Source of the DNA: Setomelanomma holmii
Lineage: Eukaryota > Ascomycota > Dothideomycetes > Pleosporales > Phaeosphaeriaceae
Assembly (NCBI GenBank): GCA_010015745.1
Contig: ML978233.1
Location: forward strand, 1-64,000
DNA: 64,000 nt
Direction of reading: 5' to 3'
A program made the position numbers and the translations under genes. This document shows positions 12,862 to 23,447 of the stretch, one piece after another (the first letter of the stretch is position 1; every line of letters starts with the position of its first letter). The notes below the pieces were generated by a model that searched no databases, had not been told where the DNA came from, and saw nothing but the letters and a program-made list of their open reading frames with translations.

Positions 12862-13128
12862 ATGGCTGAGCAAGGCTGCCTCTGCATCCCTAAACCAACC
12901 GTATACCTCATCATCGACGTCCTCTTCGTCGTCGTCGCGATGACATACGCAACCAACGAGCGTGCACTACGGATCGTGGCGATGGTCGAGGAGCTTGAGA
13001 AGAGAGGGAGCTTAACGAGGAGGAGCGCGAAAGGTATAGCAGGGAGGGAGGAAGATGTGCCAAGCGACAGGATGCAGTTCACACGCAATCATGAGCGCAG
13101 AGTAGGTGACAGAAATTTGAGTTTATGA
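12862..13128 (+). CDS. Possible small one-helix membrane protein
   Basis: Begins with ATG and runs 88 codons. Residues about 11-29 (KPTVYLIIDVLFVVVAMTYA) form a plausible membrane helix, followed by a charged helix (ALRIVAMVEELEKRG) and a basic tail. The family is not recognised. An antisense frame covers the same bases with lower coding character. It could equally be a chance frame; transcription is unknown. Confidence 0.3.
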   Translation: MAEQGCLCIPKPTVYLIIDVLFVVVAMTYATNERALRIVAMVEELEKRGSLTRRSAKGIAGREEDVPSDRMQFTRNHERRVGDRNLSL

Positions 13129-13558
13129 ATGTCTTCGTGAAGAGGAAGTCAGGGATGTCGAAGTAGGTGCATCCACCTGGAAATGTCTACCTCATGCGCT
13201 TATTCACTCAGAGCCACATCTGTATACGTGCGTGTGTATTATACCAAAATCGGAAAGGCTAGTTACACATTCACAATGCTCCATCATCAGGCGCGCCGAT
13301 CTTCGGCTTCATGTCAAATCCATCTATTCTGTGCCACGGTGCCCTGCACTTCCGAGCTTAAGCAGGAGACAACTGCCTTGGTCGCTGTGGTGTGTCCAGG
13401 TGCAAAAACCGGGAAACAGCCAATTTATACGACCAACCGGGTATTTTAACACCGGCACATTCTTGAAATGACCGGGCGGCGGTAGTGCTTGCGCAAGTCT
13501 ATGGTCCATAATTAGTCTCCTTGAGGCTACGTCGGCAATCCTCTGAGTGCTCGAGCCA
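13129..13558. other. Intergenic; no gene seen
   Basis: Downstream side of the RING-protein gene; short frames only. The sequence TATACGACC..GGGTATTTTAACACC near 13420-13455 is AT/GC alternating but forms no element I can name. Confidence 0.35.
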
Positions 13559-14650
13559 TCACTTATGTACCTCCGCCAGTATATTCGTCTGTAACACCTT
13601 CCTCCCATCCTCAAACTGCCTCCACGCCTCTGTGTTCTGTATCGTGTTATGACCCTCGACCAAATACCTCCTCATCTTGATCGCCACAAGCGCACACCAC
13701 AGCGCATACCCCGTCTCGGTCTTATATTGCAACCACCCTGACACCGGCTTACCCATGCGCTGTAGCGCGTTTAGTACGTCGTAGAAGCACTGCACGAGGT
13801 CTGGCGAGCGGTCCGCGTTCTTTGGAGGCTTGCCTAAGTGAAGGAAGAATTGCGAGTGAATCATGGTCTCGATGACTTCGCAGTCCATCTCGTACACTGC
13901 CATGTCGGAGCGCAACGATGGAGGTTGTCCTCGTTCCTTGATAGCGCGGCTCACAAAGGTCGCAATGTTCAGACTTGAACGAGTCGCCAAGGTGAGCGCA
14001 GTGATGCCCTCCCATTCGAATAGTTGCATGCCACACGTCGGGCACTTGCCTTTCCGGTCATGGCTCCTCGTCGCGAGCCAGATCAAGCAGGTATAGTGGA
14101 CCCAGTGGCCGCACGGCTCGAGGGGAAGAAACGTAGTAGTGACCGAGTACTGGCTTGGTGCGGCCTCAGATGTGCCGTTGAGGTATGCAGGATCAATGGT
14201 GGAGTTCCATGGTTTTAAGCAAATGTTGCAGGTAGCGTGAGAGCTCGGCGGATGGTTGTGGGCAGCCGAATTACGCATGAGATCGTGATCGACATAGCGA
14301 AGGAGGGAGGGTAGAACATTCAGCTTGTATGTGTTGTTTGAGGAAGACTGTAGTGATTGGTGCACCTGCGCAAGATCTGCAGTAGATTGTTGCTGTGTGC
14401 CGATGAGGACCTCATCGGGCAGTGAGTCCGCGAAGAAGGCGGCGTTCGGCGGCGTCACTTCGATCGAAGGCTTTGCCTGTTGTTGATGAGCTTTGCGCAG
14501 CGTTGCGACTGGATCCGCATGTATACTGCGCTCGCTGAGCCGAGTGCCGTCTGGGTATAGTGGCTCGCAGGACTGAGCACCGCTTGTAGAGAGGAACGCA
14601 AGCGCCGACTCTGCCACTGCTTGTGGGAGGAGAGATCGTGGGGCGGACAT
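13559..14650 (-). CDS. RING-finger protein, probable E3 ubiquitin ligase
   Basis: Single-exon gene, 363 aa, starting at a clear ATG (14650). The central RING reads CNICLKPW ... LEPCGHWVHYTCLIWLATRSHDRKGKCPTCG, the C-x2-C ... C-x-H-x2-H-x2-C ... C-x2-C order of a RING-H2. The N-terminal 130 residues are Ser/Ala/Gln-rich and probably disordered. The C-terminal 130 residues are mainly helical and end in a conserved-looking block (GWLQYKTETGYALWCALVAIKMRRYLVEGHN, positions about 303-333). Many RING proteins of this form in ascomycetes have no assigned role. The substrate is unknown. The reading frame is intact. Confidence 0.8.
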   Translation of the reverse strand: MSAPRSLLPQAVAESALAFLSTSGAQSCEPLYPDGTRLSERSIHADPVATLRKAHQQQAKPSIEVTPPNAAFFADSLPDEVLIGTQQQSTADLAQVHQSLQSSSNNTYKLNVLPSLLRYVDHDLMRNSAAHNHPPSSHATCNICLKPWNSTIDPAYLNGTSEAAPSQYSVTTTFLPLEPCGHWVHYTCLIWLATRSHDRKGKCPTCGMQLFEWEGITALTLATRSSLNIATFVSRAIKERGQPPSLRSDMAVYEMDCEVIETMIHSQFFLHLGKPPKNADRSPDLVQCFYDVLNALQRMGKPVSGWLQYKTETGYALWCALVAIKMRRYLVEGHNTIQNTEAWRQFEDGRKVLQTNILAEVHK

Positions 14651-15307
14651 ACGCGCTTCCGGTTGAGCAGCCTAGAGCCTTGGCGTACGGGTATGGATGA
14701 AGTTAAGGATCTTGGCAGATTGTAAGTAAAGTTGCCAGGTGAGGTACTGTGTTGACAGGCATGGCGGGGCACAAACACTAAAGGGTGAGGAAGGAGCACT
14801 CTCGAGGTGAAAGTGAGGAAAGCGCGCAAGAGCTAGCGAAGAGCTGTGCTAATCACTACAGATACACAACAAAAGACGAATTCACACTGGATCAAAGAAC
14901 AGCATTGAGCGCCCACTACGAAATCAGATTTCTTTCACCAACAATGAGCGACCGCATATCGGATGGCAATTGACTGAAAAGGACGCCGAAGGATTGAGAA
15001 AGCAGCACGGTGAAGTTCGTTCCGTACCTGAGAGGATATAGAATAAATGGAAGAACAGTACGGCGGGCTTTATCCAAGAGTCGACCCTGTTCAACTGTAT
15101 TTGTGTTCCGCATTCTGAGATTGATCTATGATGCTTGCATTTCAACGATTTATTTGGACTGTTCACTTTGCAATGTGGGGAAAATCGCCTATAGTCGCAT
15201 ATCACGTGCTTCCGATATTCATCTCGCTGCTGTGACAGCTGAATCTGTCGTAAAATCATGATCACAATGCCACATCTTGGAATGAGGATCTCAATTCTCG
15301 CTTGACT
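14651..15307. other. Divergent intergenic region between two RING genes; no gene seen
   Basis: Must contain the promoters of the RING gene at 13559-14650 and of the RING-H2 relic at 15308. Short frames on both strands (for example - to 15346) show no coding features. Confidence 0.4.
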
Positions 15308-16025
15308 ATGGTGCGAGCACTGACAGTGACAAGCAAGCTCCACCAAACCCAGTCAGCTTCAACAAAAGCTCTTAAAAATCAGACTTCAGGACTGATAACT
15401 GACCTTCAACGATCGCTTGTCGATTTTGTCAAGAACCACTGCGAGTACCTCAAAACATCGGCTTCAGAACGTACTGGCGTCCGCCAGGTAGCTATCTACC
15501 ACAATAGCGACTGCCCCATATGCCTTCTTTCTGTCAAGATGCCAGTGATCGCGCCGTCCAAAGATCAACTTACCCGAATGCAGACACATTCTCCACGATG
15601 CATGTTTGTCTCACTTGATACTCTCCCAGATTAACATCTGCCCTCTTTGTCGCAACGTATGGTACGATCTGCCAGTAGGGTTGAGTGCAACTGCCGGTTT
15701 GACGGTTGCGTCTACGCATGAGGCTAGGCTGGAGCAACTCGACTTTCACGGCAATGCTCTACTTGATATCAGCATCCTCATTAAGACTGAAGAAGAGGTC
15801 AGTGAGGATGCTGCGGACGAGTCGAATGGTACAGGACCACTTCGAGGTGGGCAGTTTCGAAGAGACTGGAGTGAAGCTGATGGTCATGTAGATGTCCGCA
15901 ACGAGGAAGCTGTGTGGGAGGCAGCGTTCAGACGTGCGGAGCAAGACTATAACAGTCTTGCAGTTGGAGTGGGTAGTGCCCAAGACGGTCCCGTGGAGGA
16001 GGACGAGGACGTCGGTGATGCATAG
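15308..16025 (+). pseudogene. RING-H2 protein with a frameshift inside the RING
   Basis: Starts at ATG 15308. The first frame gives a helical N-terminal segment (LITDLQRSLVDFVKNHCEYLK) and the first RING half, DCPICLLSV (about 15511-15530), then runs to a stop at 15632-15634. The second RING half, ECRHILHDACL...INICPLCR, is perfectly formed in the +1 frame from about 15575, and that frame stays open to 16025 with an acidic C terminus. Between the halves (about 15533-15575) there is no intron of usable size: the only GT...AG pair restoring frame would be about 31 bp. I read this as a one-base indel near 15545. It could be a real lesion or a sequencing error; if corrected, the protein would be about 238 aa. 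Confidence 0.7.
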
Positions 16026-16068
16026 CTTCGATCGGGGATAATATACGAGCTCATTTCATATAATGCTG

Positions 16069-17220
16069 CTACGCAATGCGATGTAGTAACTCCTCCCCGT
16101 TTACTAGCCTCTCCACGTTCTCAGCCGTCTCTTCGTACCAAGTTTGCATCGTCCCCTCCTCAACATATCCCATATGTGGTGTCAGCAGCACTCTGCTCCT
16201 ACCCTCAACATCCCAATCCTCATCGCGCCATGGGCTGTCTGCTGGCAAAGGCTCGATATCGAACACATCCAACGCCGCACCACGAATGCGACCGTTCCGC
16301 AAAGTACCCAGTAGAGCCGCTTCGTCGACTAGCGGACCTCGCGAGGTGTTGACCAAGAGGCCAGATGGTTTCATCCACTCCAGTTCTTGCGCACCCACCA
16401 TACCTTTCGATCGCTCGCTGAGCACGTAATGCACGCTGATTACATCGGCGGTGCGAAATAACTCCTCTTTGCTAACCACCTTGAACGTTTTCTCGTTCTC
16501 CTCTGCCATGCCTGCGCCTGATATTGGTAGGCCTGCTTCCTCAGCCAACTGGTCTGCCTTCTCTTGCGTCAGATTAGCGCTCCAGCAGACGACTTTCATG
16601 CCAAACGCGAGAACGCCTACTCTCGCGACGTGAGATCCAATGCGTCCTAGACCTACCAGACCGAGCGTCTTGCCCGGTAAGCCGATTGCGAGCTCGGTCT
16701 GCCAGCCTGATGCGACGCCTTTGCCTTTGACAACAGCGTCATCAGCTGCGACGTTACGCGCCAATGCCAATATCAACGCCCAGACATGCTGTGTCGTAGG
16801 GTGTCCGCCACCCTTCTTAATGGGCAGGACACGTGGTGACGATCCGGTGCCCTTCCCGTTCGTTCTCCCCTTGCCAGGTGCTGCGAACACTTTGATGCCT
16901 AATTCCTTGATTGTGTCCATGTCCCAGCTTTCAAACTTCCCGCCGGTCGCTAATATGATTCTGAGATTGGGCAGTTGGCGCAGCAACTCGCTTGGGAATG
17001 GTGTGCGTTCGCGCATGGTCGATAGGACCGAGAAGGGCTTGAGCCGCTCGACGAGGGCCTTGCGGTTGGCATCGCTGGTTTTGGGATGTGAATATGCTGG
17101 CAATGTGTCTTTGAATATGGTAATGTCGAGTTTAGTGCGGGCGATTTGCGAAAAGTACTGCGCTGCTATGTTGTGGTAGTCATCGAGGACGGCGAGCTTG
17201 ATTAGTGTTGTTGAAGTCAT
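16069..17220 (-). CDS. D-isomer-specific 2-hydroxyacid dehydrogenase
   Basis: NAD(P)-dependent reduction of a 2-oxoacid to a D-2-hydroxyacid, cytosolic. Single exon, 383 aa from the Met in MTSTTLIKLAVLDDY (17220); the frame extends 25 codons further upstream but that part looks non-coding. The nucleotide fold carries GLVGLGRIGSH (the GxGxxG loop). The catalytic triad is present: Arg in NTSRGPLVDE, Glu in DVFDIEPLP and His in LTPHMGYVE. The HMGYVE variant is common in a fungal subgroup of this family. Between about residues 120 and 150 there is an unusual Gly/Lys-rich stretch (PGKGRTNGKGTGSSPRVLPIKKGGGHPTT, positions only) replacing the short loop seen in most relatives. The substrate cannot be told from sequence. 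It is convergent with the RING-H2 relic, leaving only 43 bp between their ends. Confidence 0.9.
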   Translation of the reverse strand: MTSTTLIKLAVLDDYHNIAAQYFSQIARTKLDITIFKDTLPAYSHPKTSDANRKALVERLKPFSVLSTMRERTPFPSELLRQLPNLRIILATGGKFESWDMDTIKELGIKVFAAPGKGRTNGKGTGSSPRVLPIKKGGGHPTTQHVWALILALARNVAADDAVVKGKGVASGWQTELAIGLPGKTLGLVGLGRIGSHVARVGVLAFGMKVVCWSANLTQEKADQLAEEAGLPISGAGMAEENEKTFKVVSKEELFRTADVISVHYVLSERSKGMVGAQELEWMKPSGLLVNTSRGPLVDEAALLGTLRNGRIRGAALDVFDIEPLPADSPWRDEDWDVEGRSRVLLTPHMGYVEEGTMQTWYEETAENVERLVNGEELLHRIA

Positions 17221-18070
17221 TGTATGCGTCTTGAAGCTGCAATGTGATTCCTTCACAAGATCTGAGCTATAATTCAGCTCAAAGAAAGCATACAAGCACC
17301 ATCCGAATTAATTACATCACGCAATTACCGCAACCGAGCTCCGGCAATTGAGGGGCTTGGTGTTGTGGTTCTTGTGCTGACATATCAACACAGTGTATCT
17401 CTGAGCATCCAGTCGGCTAAGAATTCTTCCAATGAGGGGTCGCAATCGCGCAGATATTCATTCCGAGGCATTGAAGACGTTCGAGGCCAATTGTCGCAGT
17501 GATATTGAGGTTGAGGACGCGGGAGCAGCAGACGAATCAACGTCATCGCCCCTGACTAAGCACAATTAGCATGATACCGGGTTGTGTGATGGATCGTGCG
17601 CGACGCGTACCAACCACATCGCGAAAACAACGGCTTGCAGACCCCTATATAACCCAGATTCTTTTGTCCCTGACTTCGTCTATCACGATGAAGATAGTCA
17701 GGCCTCCTCAAGATCAGAGAATACAAAAAGGACCGACATGTTGGATTGCTTCATCGTAACCCGATCGGTCCGAAGTTCGAATTGACATTTCGCAGTGCAT
17801 CGAGCTTGCTCACCAATGACAATAGGATCATTACACTGCCTGCTGCCGCGGGGCGCGTGATACCGGTGAGTTGCGCAACCTCATTGCCATCATTGGCTAG
17901 TGGCAGTAGCTGCCCTGCCAATGAGCCCGCCAAGCATGCCTCGCGCCGATGATGCACAGCCCAAGGCTGAGACGGTTGCGACCCTCAAAATATTTGAGTG
18001 CTCTCAGTAGCTCAGCCTAGCTCATGGTATATCCTCTGCACCACTGCCCTTCGCGAGCTCGAAGGAACTA
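17221..18070. other. Intergenic; promoter side of dehydrogenase and of NLR relic
   Basis: No frame with coding character. The base composition near 17290-17400 is AT-richer than the flanking genes. Nothing else identified. Confidence 0.4.
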
Positions 18071-18076
18071 GTGTTC

Positions 18077-21000
18077 ATAGAGGGCCTTGCCGCCATTGGG
18101 TTGGCTGGGAATATCGTCCAGTTTATCTCGTTCAGCTCTGTGCTGATATCGAAGAGTCGCGAGATCCACCAGTCCGCTTCAGGCGCCTGTAGCGAATCCG
18201 TTAGTCTTACCATCATAGCCAAAGACATCAGGACGTTCAGCAATCAAGTTTTGTCAAGCGGCAAGATCGGGCACTACTCTGAACTTGCCAAACATTGTGT
18301 GGAGATTGCCGAACAGCTGCTGGGTGCCATACAAAACATTCGAGCTCGACGCCCAACGAGTGGGCTTCCACAAGCACCAATGAAATGGCAAAGCTTCAGG
18401 AAGGCCTTGAAGTACGTGTGGACGAAGGATCAGATTGAGGAACTCAAGGCAAGGTTAGGAGGTATGAGAGACCAGATCATGATGCATATGATCGCAGACT
18501 CAGGGCAAGTCTTTCTACCCACTCTGACTTGCCGCAGCTTATACAAGACTCAGCGACCAACAAAGCAGGATGACAGGTCTTCTCGCAGATTCGGTGCAAC
18601 AGAATGCTAGATTGGGGTTCAACACTGACACCCGGATTCAAGATCTAGCCTTTTCCCTTCAATGCATCCAGAACCGCGTTGCAGACATACACAACGATGA
18701 GTACTGGAGAAAGCTCTCCGAGGCCTTCAGTTCAATCACAGCACAAGTGCAACAAGTGTCACGACACCACGACATTGTCGCAAGCCTACGATACGAGTTC
18801 ATGGAAACGCGACACGACGCCATTGCTGATGTTCATAAACGAACATTTGAATGGATCCTCAACTCTAGAAGCCTCCCGTCGGATGATCCTCGATCGCAAA
18901 TCACATTTGCCAATTGGCTTCGATGTGGGGACGGTATCTACTGGGTCACTGGCAAGCCTGGTTTGTGTTAACCGTCTCAAGGGAGCTTCTAGTCTTTTCA
19001 CTAACCGCATTACCAGGCTCTGGTAAATCGACATTAATGAAGTATTTGTATGATCATAGAGACAGCGTCGACAATCTTCGCATTTGGGCCGCGTGCATGC
19101 CGCTCGTGCGAGCGAGCTTCTACTTCTGGAATCCGGGTCAGCGAATGCAGAAGTCTATGGAAGGGCTCCTTCAAACTTTGCTATATCACATCCTCCAAGC
19201 TTGCCCGGAAATCGCACCGCAACTCTGTTCATCGAGATTGAATGCTAGAACCAGAGCGCCTGACGACAGTGCGTCATCAGCATGGACTCTCCAAGAATTG
19301 CGGAAAGCGATTTCAAGGTTTACGATGCTACATTCGGTGTCCACGAACTTTTACTTCCACGTTGACGGCCTTGATGAATATCATGGAGACAGTTGGGAGA
19401 TTATAGATCTTCTGCGAGATCTCTCCAAAACCCCGAATGTCAAGCTGTGCTTGTCAAGCAGACCATGGAACGAGTTCCAGGATGAATATGGCAAATCAAA
19501 CCCAAATATGCTGCGACTACACGAATTGATAAGAGAAGATGTCGAAGCTTTCGCGAGGGATGGTCTCCAATCTTACATTCGCAACCCGGATTTTGAGCTT
19601 CATCTCTTCGATGAACTGGTTCGGAACATCGGCGATCGGGCACAAGGGGTCTTTCTATGGGTACACCTTGCCGTGCGGTCACTCCGGGATGGGATAACCA
19701 ACGAGGACCTGTTGCAAATACCCCATGAGCGTCTCCGCGCGATTCCATTAGATCTCGAGGAGTTCTTCGAACTCATTTTAGGTTCAGTGGAGCCCATCTC
19801 CCGTACCAGGATGGCCGATACGTTTATTGCTACTCTCAGAACAGAAGCGCCACTGAGAATGATACATTATTACTTCTTGGAAGACGACTAGCTCATACGA
19901 AAGTATCAATTCCCCGCCATGCGTTGGGCAGACACCGACATACAGCGTAAAGTACATCAAACGCAGCGAAGACTCAATGGTCGGTTCAAAGGTCTGTTGG
20001 AGCCTGCCTCACATGTCAAGATTGGGCCTCGAACAACCGTGGAATTCCTTCATCGAACCTGTCTAGCCACAGGACAGATGCGAGTCAAGTTAGATTTATG
20101 GGCGGCACATGACAGCCACATTTTCATCTCAATCAGCCGTGCCTACATTGGGGAATTTTTCTTCATTGACCAAACAGAATACTGCGCTAGGTTGAAGCTA
20201 GCCACTGAATTGGCATGTCAAGCGGCGGAAGAGTCCGGTGACACAGCCGAGTATTTCCACGTCCTCGATCAAGTTGAAACGGCATGTCAACGACTGAGAT
20301 ACCGCTTCCGCCCATGCGAGTTGTCGGCTTGATGGCTCTATGCTTCGAGCGCAGTGTCGATAGGATGCGTTGACTACGTGCGCTACCGGCTAGCCAAGCA
20401 ATGTCCGGCCGGGACTCTCGACTCTCTTCTCCGGCACGCACTAAATTGTCTTTGGGCTCCCAAAGAGACTTCCTCCTATTGTTTGGAGTCGGGTGGCAGC
20501 ACCAACATTTGGTCGCGGTACTTCAAAAATTGTGGTTCCGTTGAGTCTTGCACAGCGAGTCCTTCGCCAGCCATTGTACAATTGCTAATAGATCATGGTG
20601 CAGATCCTCACACGAAGATGATTGGAGGCTGTCTTCTGGATGCATTCCTTGATCAGTTACCTGAGATCATCGATGGAGACTACGAAGAGGAGACTTGGGC
20701 TGTTTTCCAGATATTTCTGAACAAGCGACTCATCAGAATTGACACCAGGATCGATGTATGGCATCGCTTGCTGATCAGGGAAGGCTCCATGAGCAAATTA
20801 GGTACGACAAGGATCCTACGTTATTTTAAGCGACTGTTCCATGAGGGCTTGAAGCCGAACAGTGAAACGTCCACGTCGACAACGATGTGGACTGCATTTC
20901 TGCGTGTATTACAAGATTCTGCAACATGGCCCGGAATAGTGGATGTCACGCTAGACGAGCGACTAGAGTGCACACGCGAATTCCATCGCCATGGCGCCGA

Positions 21001-21610
21001 CATTGATCGGGTCTACAAAGATTTCCCCAGCCATATGTTGGGCGGATCTCAAATCCGAGAAGAAATAGCGTGCTGGCCAGAACTTGTCTTCATACCCTCT
21101 CGAAACGCACAGCTCGAGGTTTTCCTTGAGCACGGTCTCGATTTGAACTCTCCAACGCAGGGCAGTGCCACCTCAACTGTATGGAGCGAGCTCCTTGATG
21201 CACTCGATGCCGGGTTGCGCCAGGTTCCGCTCGATGGGTCACGCCAACAGACTATTCGCGATACCATTGTATTGTGTCTGAGCTATGGTGCAAACCCACT
21301 ACTCGAGAAAGTGCAGGGAGTCTTGGCATGGATGAAAACTAAAGACTGCTACCTGACGACTTCAGAGGTTGCGAGAATGCAGACTGCTGTTGACAAGGAA
21401 ATCGCGCATTGCAACGCTCGAGAGCATGCACAACCTTTTCAAGGATGGTCCAATACAAGAGTCACATCAACACATCGATTTCCACGGAACTGTACGTTGT
21501 CAGAAAGAAGTAGTCGAGGACAGATTGGGCACAAGAGGAACTTCGAACAGTACGCCGGTTACAGGCGTGCGGATCGAAATAAGAGGCATCGGTATGGCTT
21601 CCATGTTTGA
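18077..21610 (+). pseudogene. NACHT-type NLR (STAND) gene, disabled by start loss and two stops
   Basis: Fungal NLRs sense non-self and signal through an N-terminal effector domain. The first residues (EGLAAIGLAGNIVQFISF) match the usual N terminus of this class, but the codon where ATG belongs is ATA (18077-18079) and no other in-frame ATG precedes it. A GC-AG intron (18505-18568, GCAAGT donor) keeps phase into ADSVQQNARLGFNTDTRIQDLAF. A second intron (18961-19016) joins GKPG to SGKST, forming the Walker A; Walker B/sensor blocks are FYFHVDGLDEY and LCLSSRPWNEF. The frame then meets TAG at 19889-19891, continues unchanged (RLNGRFKGLLEP..VEFLHRTC), meets TGA at 20330-20332, and continues into ankyrin-like segments (IVQLLIDHGADPHTK, about 20570; LSYGANPLL, about 21280) to a stop at 21608. 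Three independent losses in one otherwise coherent frame indicate a pseudogene. Confidence 0.85.
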
Positions 21611-22482
21611 ACATGATCTGGGCAATCTCTTATTGAGTGGCTCTTACGCTAAGAGTCAACGCGACTCGACGTGTCGCAAAGACAGCATATTGTTCAGATC
21701 GCAAGATCTGCCCTTGAGGAAAATGTCGGGACGCTGAGGCTTGATAAAGGGCATAGTCCCGGGAGAGAAGAGGTCCATGATTGACTTCGATATCGAGGCA
21801 CAGTATTGGTGATCAAGCCACCAAGCTTTTCGCCCGAGCTATCGACTTGAGGACCGATTGTTGTGGCGAACTTCTTGAGCGCTCCATAGATCGATTTATG
21901 ACCCGAGGCATTCCTTTTCTTCAAGATCCGCGGACTGAATCATGGCACAGATGCATCCAGCCCGTCCAAACACGGCATCGCTTATTGACGCATGGACGAA
22001 GGCAGCAAAGCTAAGATAGTTCAAGCATAGCGTACCCGCATTTCAGCCTCAAACTGGACGACGTGAGCTTGAGCTTGTAAAAGCTTGACACCTGTGTTGC
22101 CGTTATTTCCACAAGCTCATGGGCGTCTTTACTTTTCGGGTACCAAACCCCAGATCTTTGCTGCGGCGATCTCGCTAAGCACCAGAGTACCGCCCACGAC
22201 AGCCTCGTCTAGACGGACAGAGAAACCCTAGATCCGGCTCGTCGGTGATCGGCTTCTGAGGTGTGCGTCCTGAACGCAGGGACACGGCGGATGGCGCAGC
22301 TGAGGGTATTGGCCCAAGATGCTCGGCCTGTCCATTGTCGAGCGTCCAGACAGCCCCTTCGGAGTCTACGCAGATCTCTTAAAACCTTGTCTCGAATCTT
22401 CTATATCTTGCTACATCCTCTTTCATTCGCATCTTACCACAGTCGCTTTCTTGATCCCTCTGGTCGTCGTTACACTTCAAGA
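21611..22482. other. Intergenic; no gene seen
   Basis: Short frames only. It separates the NLR relic from the small chitin-binding relic and should include the latter's promoter; a pyrimidine-rich stretch near 22400-22470 (TCTTCTATATCTTGC, CATCCTCTTTC) looks like a fungal transcription start region. Confidence 0.4.
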
Positions 22483-23447
22483 TGCGCTCATCATTCGTGT
22501 GGGCCTTCACCGCCTTCGCCACAGTTCAGATCGCTCTGGGAACTCCTTTGAACTAGGTCAGAAGCGTTAGCAGAACATCTCGTTGTGGCTCTAGCTTCGG
22601 TTTCACCCTGCCAAGGCTGCTCATACGGCAACTGTTGCTCGCAGTAAGGCTATTGCGGTTCGACCAGCAACTACTGTGGCAGGGGTTGTCAGTCTAAATT
22701 CGGAACATGCAGCGCCTCGTCCTCTACAGCCCCAATACCACGATCATCTTCAATGTCTTCGTCTCGTAGCCAGAGCTCTGCTGCCACTCGCTCCTCGTCA
22801 TCGCTGAATCCGTCATCGTCGCTCGTCGTATCGACGAATGCCCGATGCGGTGACAAATACAATGCTTCGCCAAAAGGCATGATGTGTCGAGGATCGAAGA
22901 ATGGAAACTGCTACAGCCAGGACTCTCACTGGTATGTTTACCGCTCCGCAACACTGTGATTAAGTTGACAGCTCGCAGTGGAATCACAGAGGACTACTGC
23001 GGCACTGGTTGCCAACCAGGGTTCGGCGACTGCAACGCGGCGTCATCATTTCGGATCCTTTCATCTAGCACACGAATGTCATCAAAAGTCTCGTCCTCGT
23101 CAATAGCTTCATCGTCGTCCAAAGCTTCGACCTCGTCAGCATCTACTTCAACATTATACTCGGCTTCGTCATTTAAAGCTCCGTCATCTTCATCGTCAAG
23201 CAGCCCTGCGCCGAGTTCGAGTCCTCCGTCATCGTCAAGTCCATCGCCCACACCAAATCCAATCATATCTACCACATCTGCGCCGAGCTCTTCACTAGTG
23301 CTGTCGAGTACCTTGTTGTCTAGCACCTTGCCTGTCACGTGCGTGCCTCCTGGAGGGTATTGCGACGTGTCTGATCCGGGAGCCTGCTGCAATTTCATCT
23401 GCTTCAACGGCGCCCTTGTTGGCGGTGGTGCTAATTACTGTGGCTAG
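22483..23447 (+). pseudogene. Decayed secreted chitin-binding (CBM18) protein with a C-terminal knottin-like module
   Basis: ATG at 22483 opens a good signal peptide (MRSSFVWAFTAFATVQIALG), but the frame stops at TAG four residues later. In the same frame a first CBM18 begins (RCGSSFGFT), then shifts frame to CQGCSYGNCCSQ, where a TAA replaces the conserved Tyr before GYCGSTSNYCGRGC. From there the gene is intact: a Ser-rich linker, a second CBM18 split by a consensus 47-bp intron (about 22931-22977, GTATGT...CGCAG) reading NGNCYSQDSHCGITEDYCGTGC, a long Ser/Pro linker, and a C-terminal block with C-x6-C-x7-CC-x3-C-x12-C spacing, ending at 23447. The architecture of signal, CBM18 and Ser-rich stalk mirrors the large surface protein at 38356-43512, so it is probably a short paralogue. 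The intact 3' half could still be expressed from an unseen start. Confidence 0.75.

Noticed and set aside
18505..18537. 33-bp GC-AG intron in the NLR relic
   Set aside because: Too short and leaves the wrong frame; extending to the AG at 18568 gives a normal size and phase.
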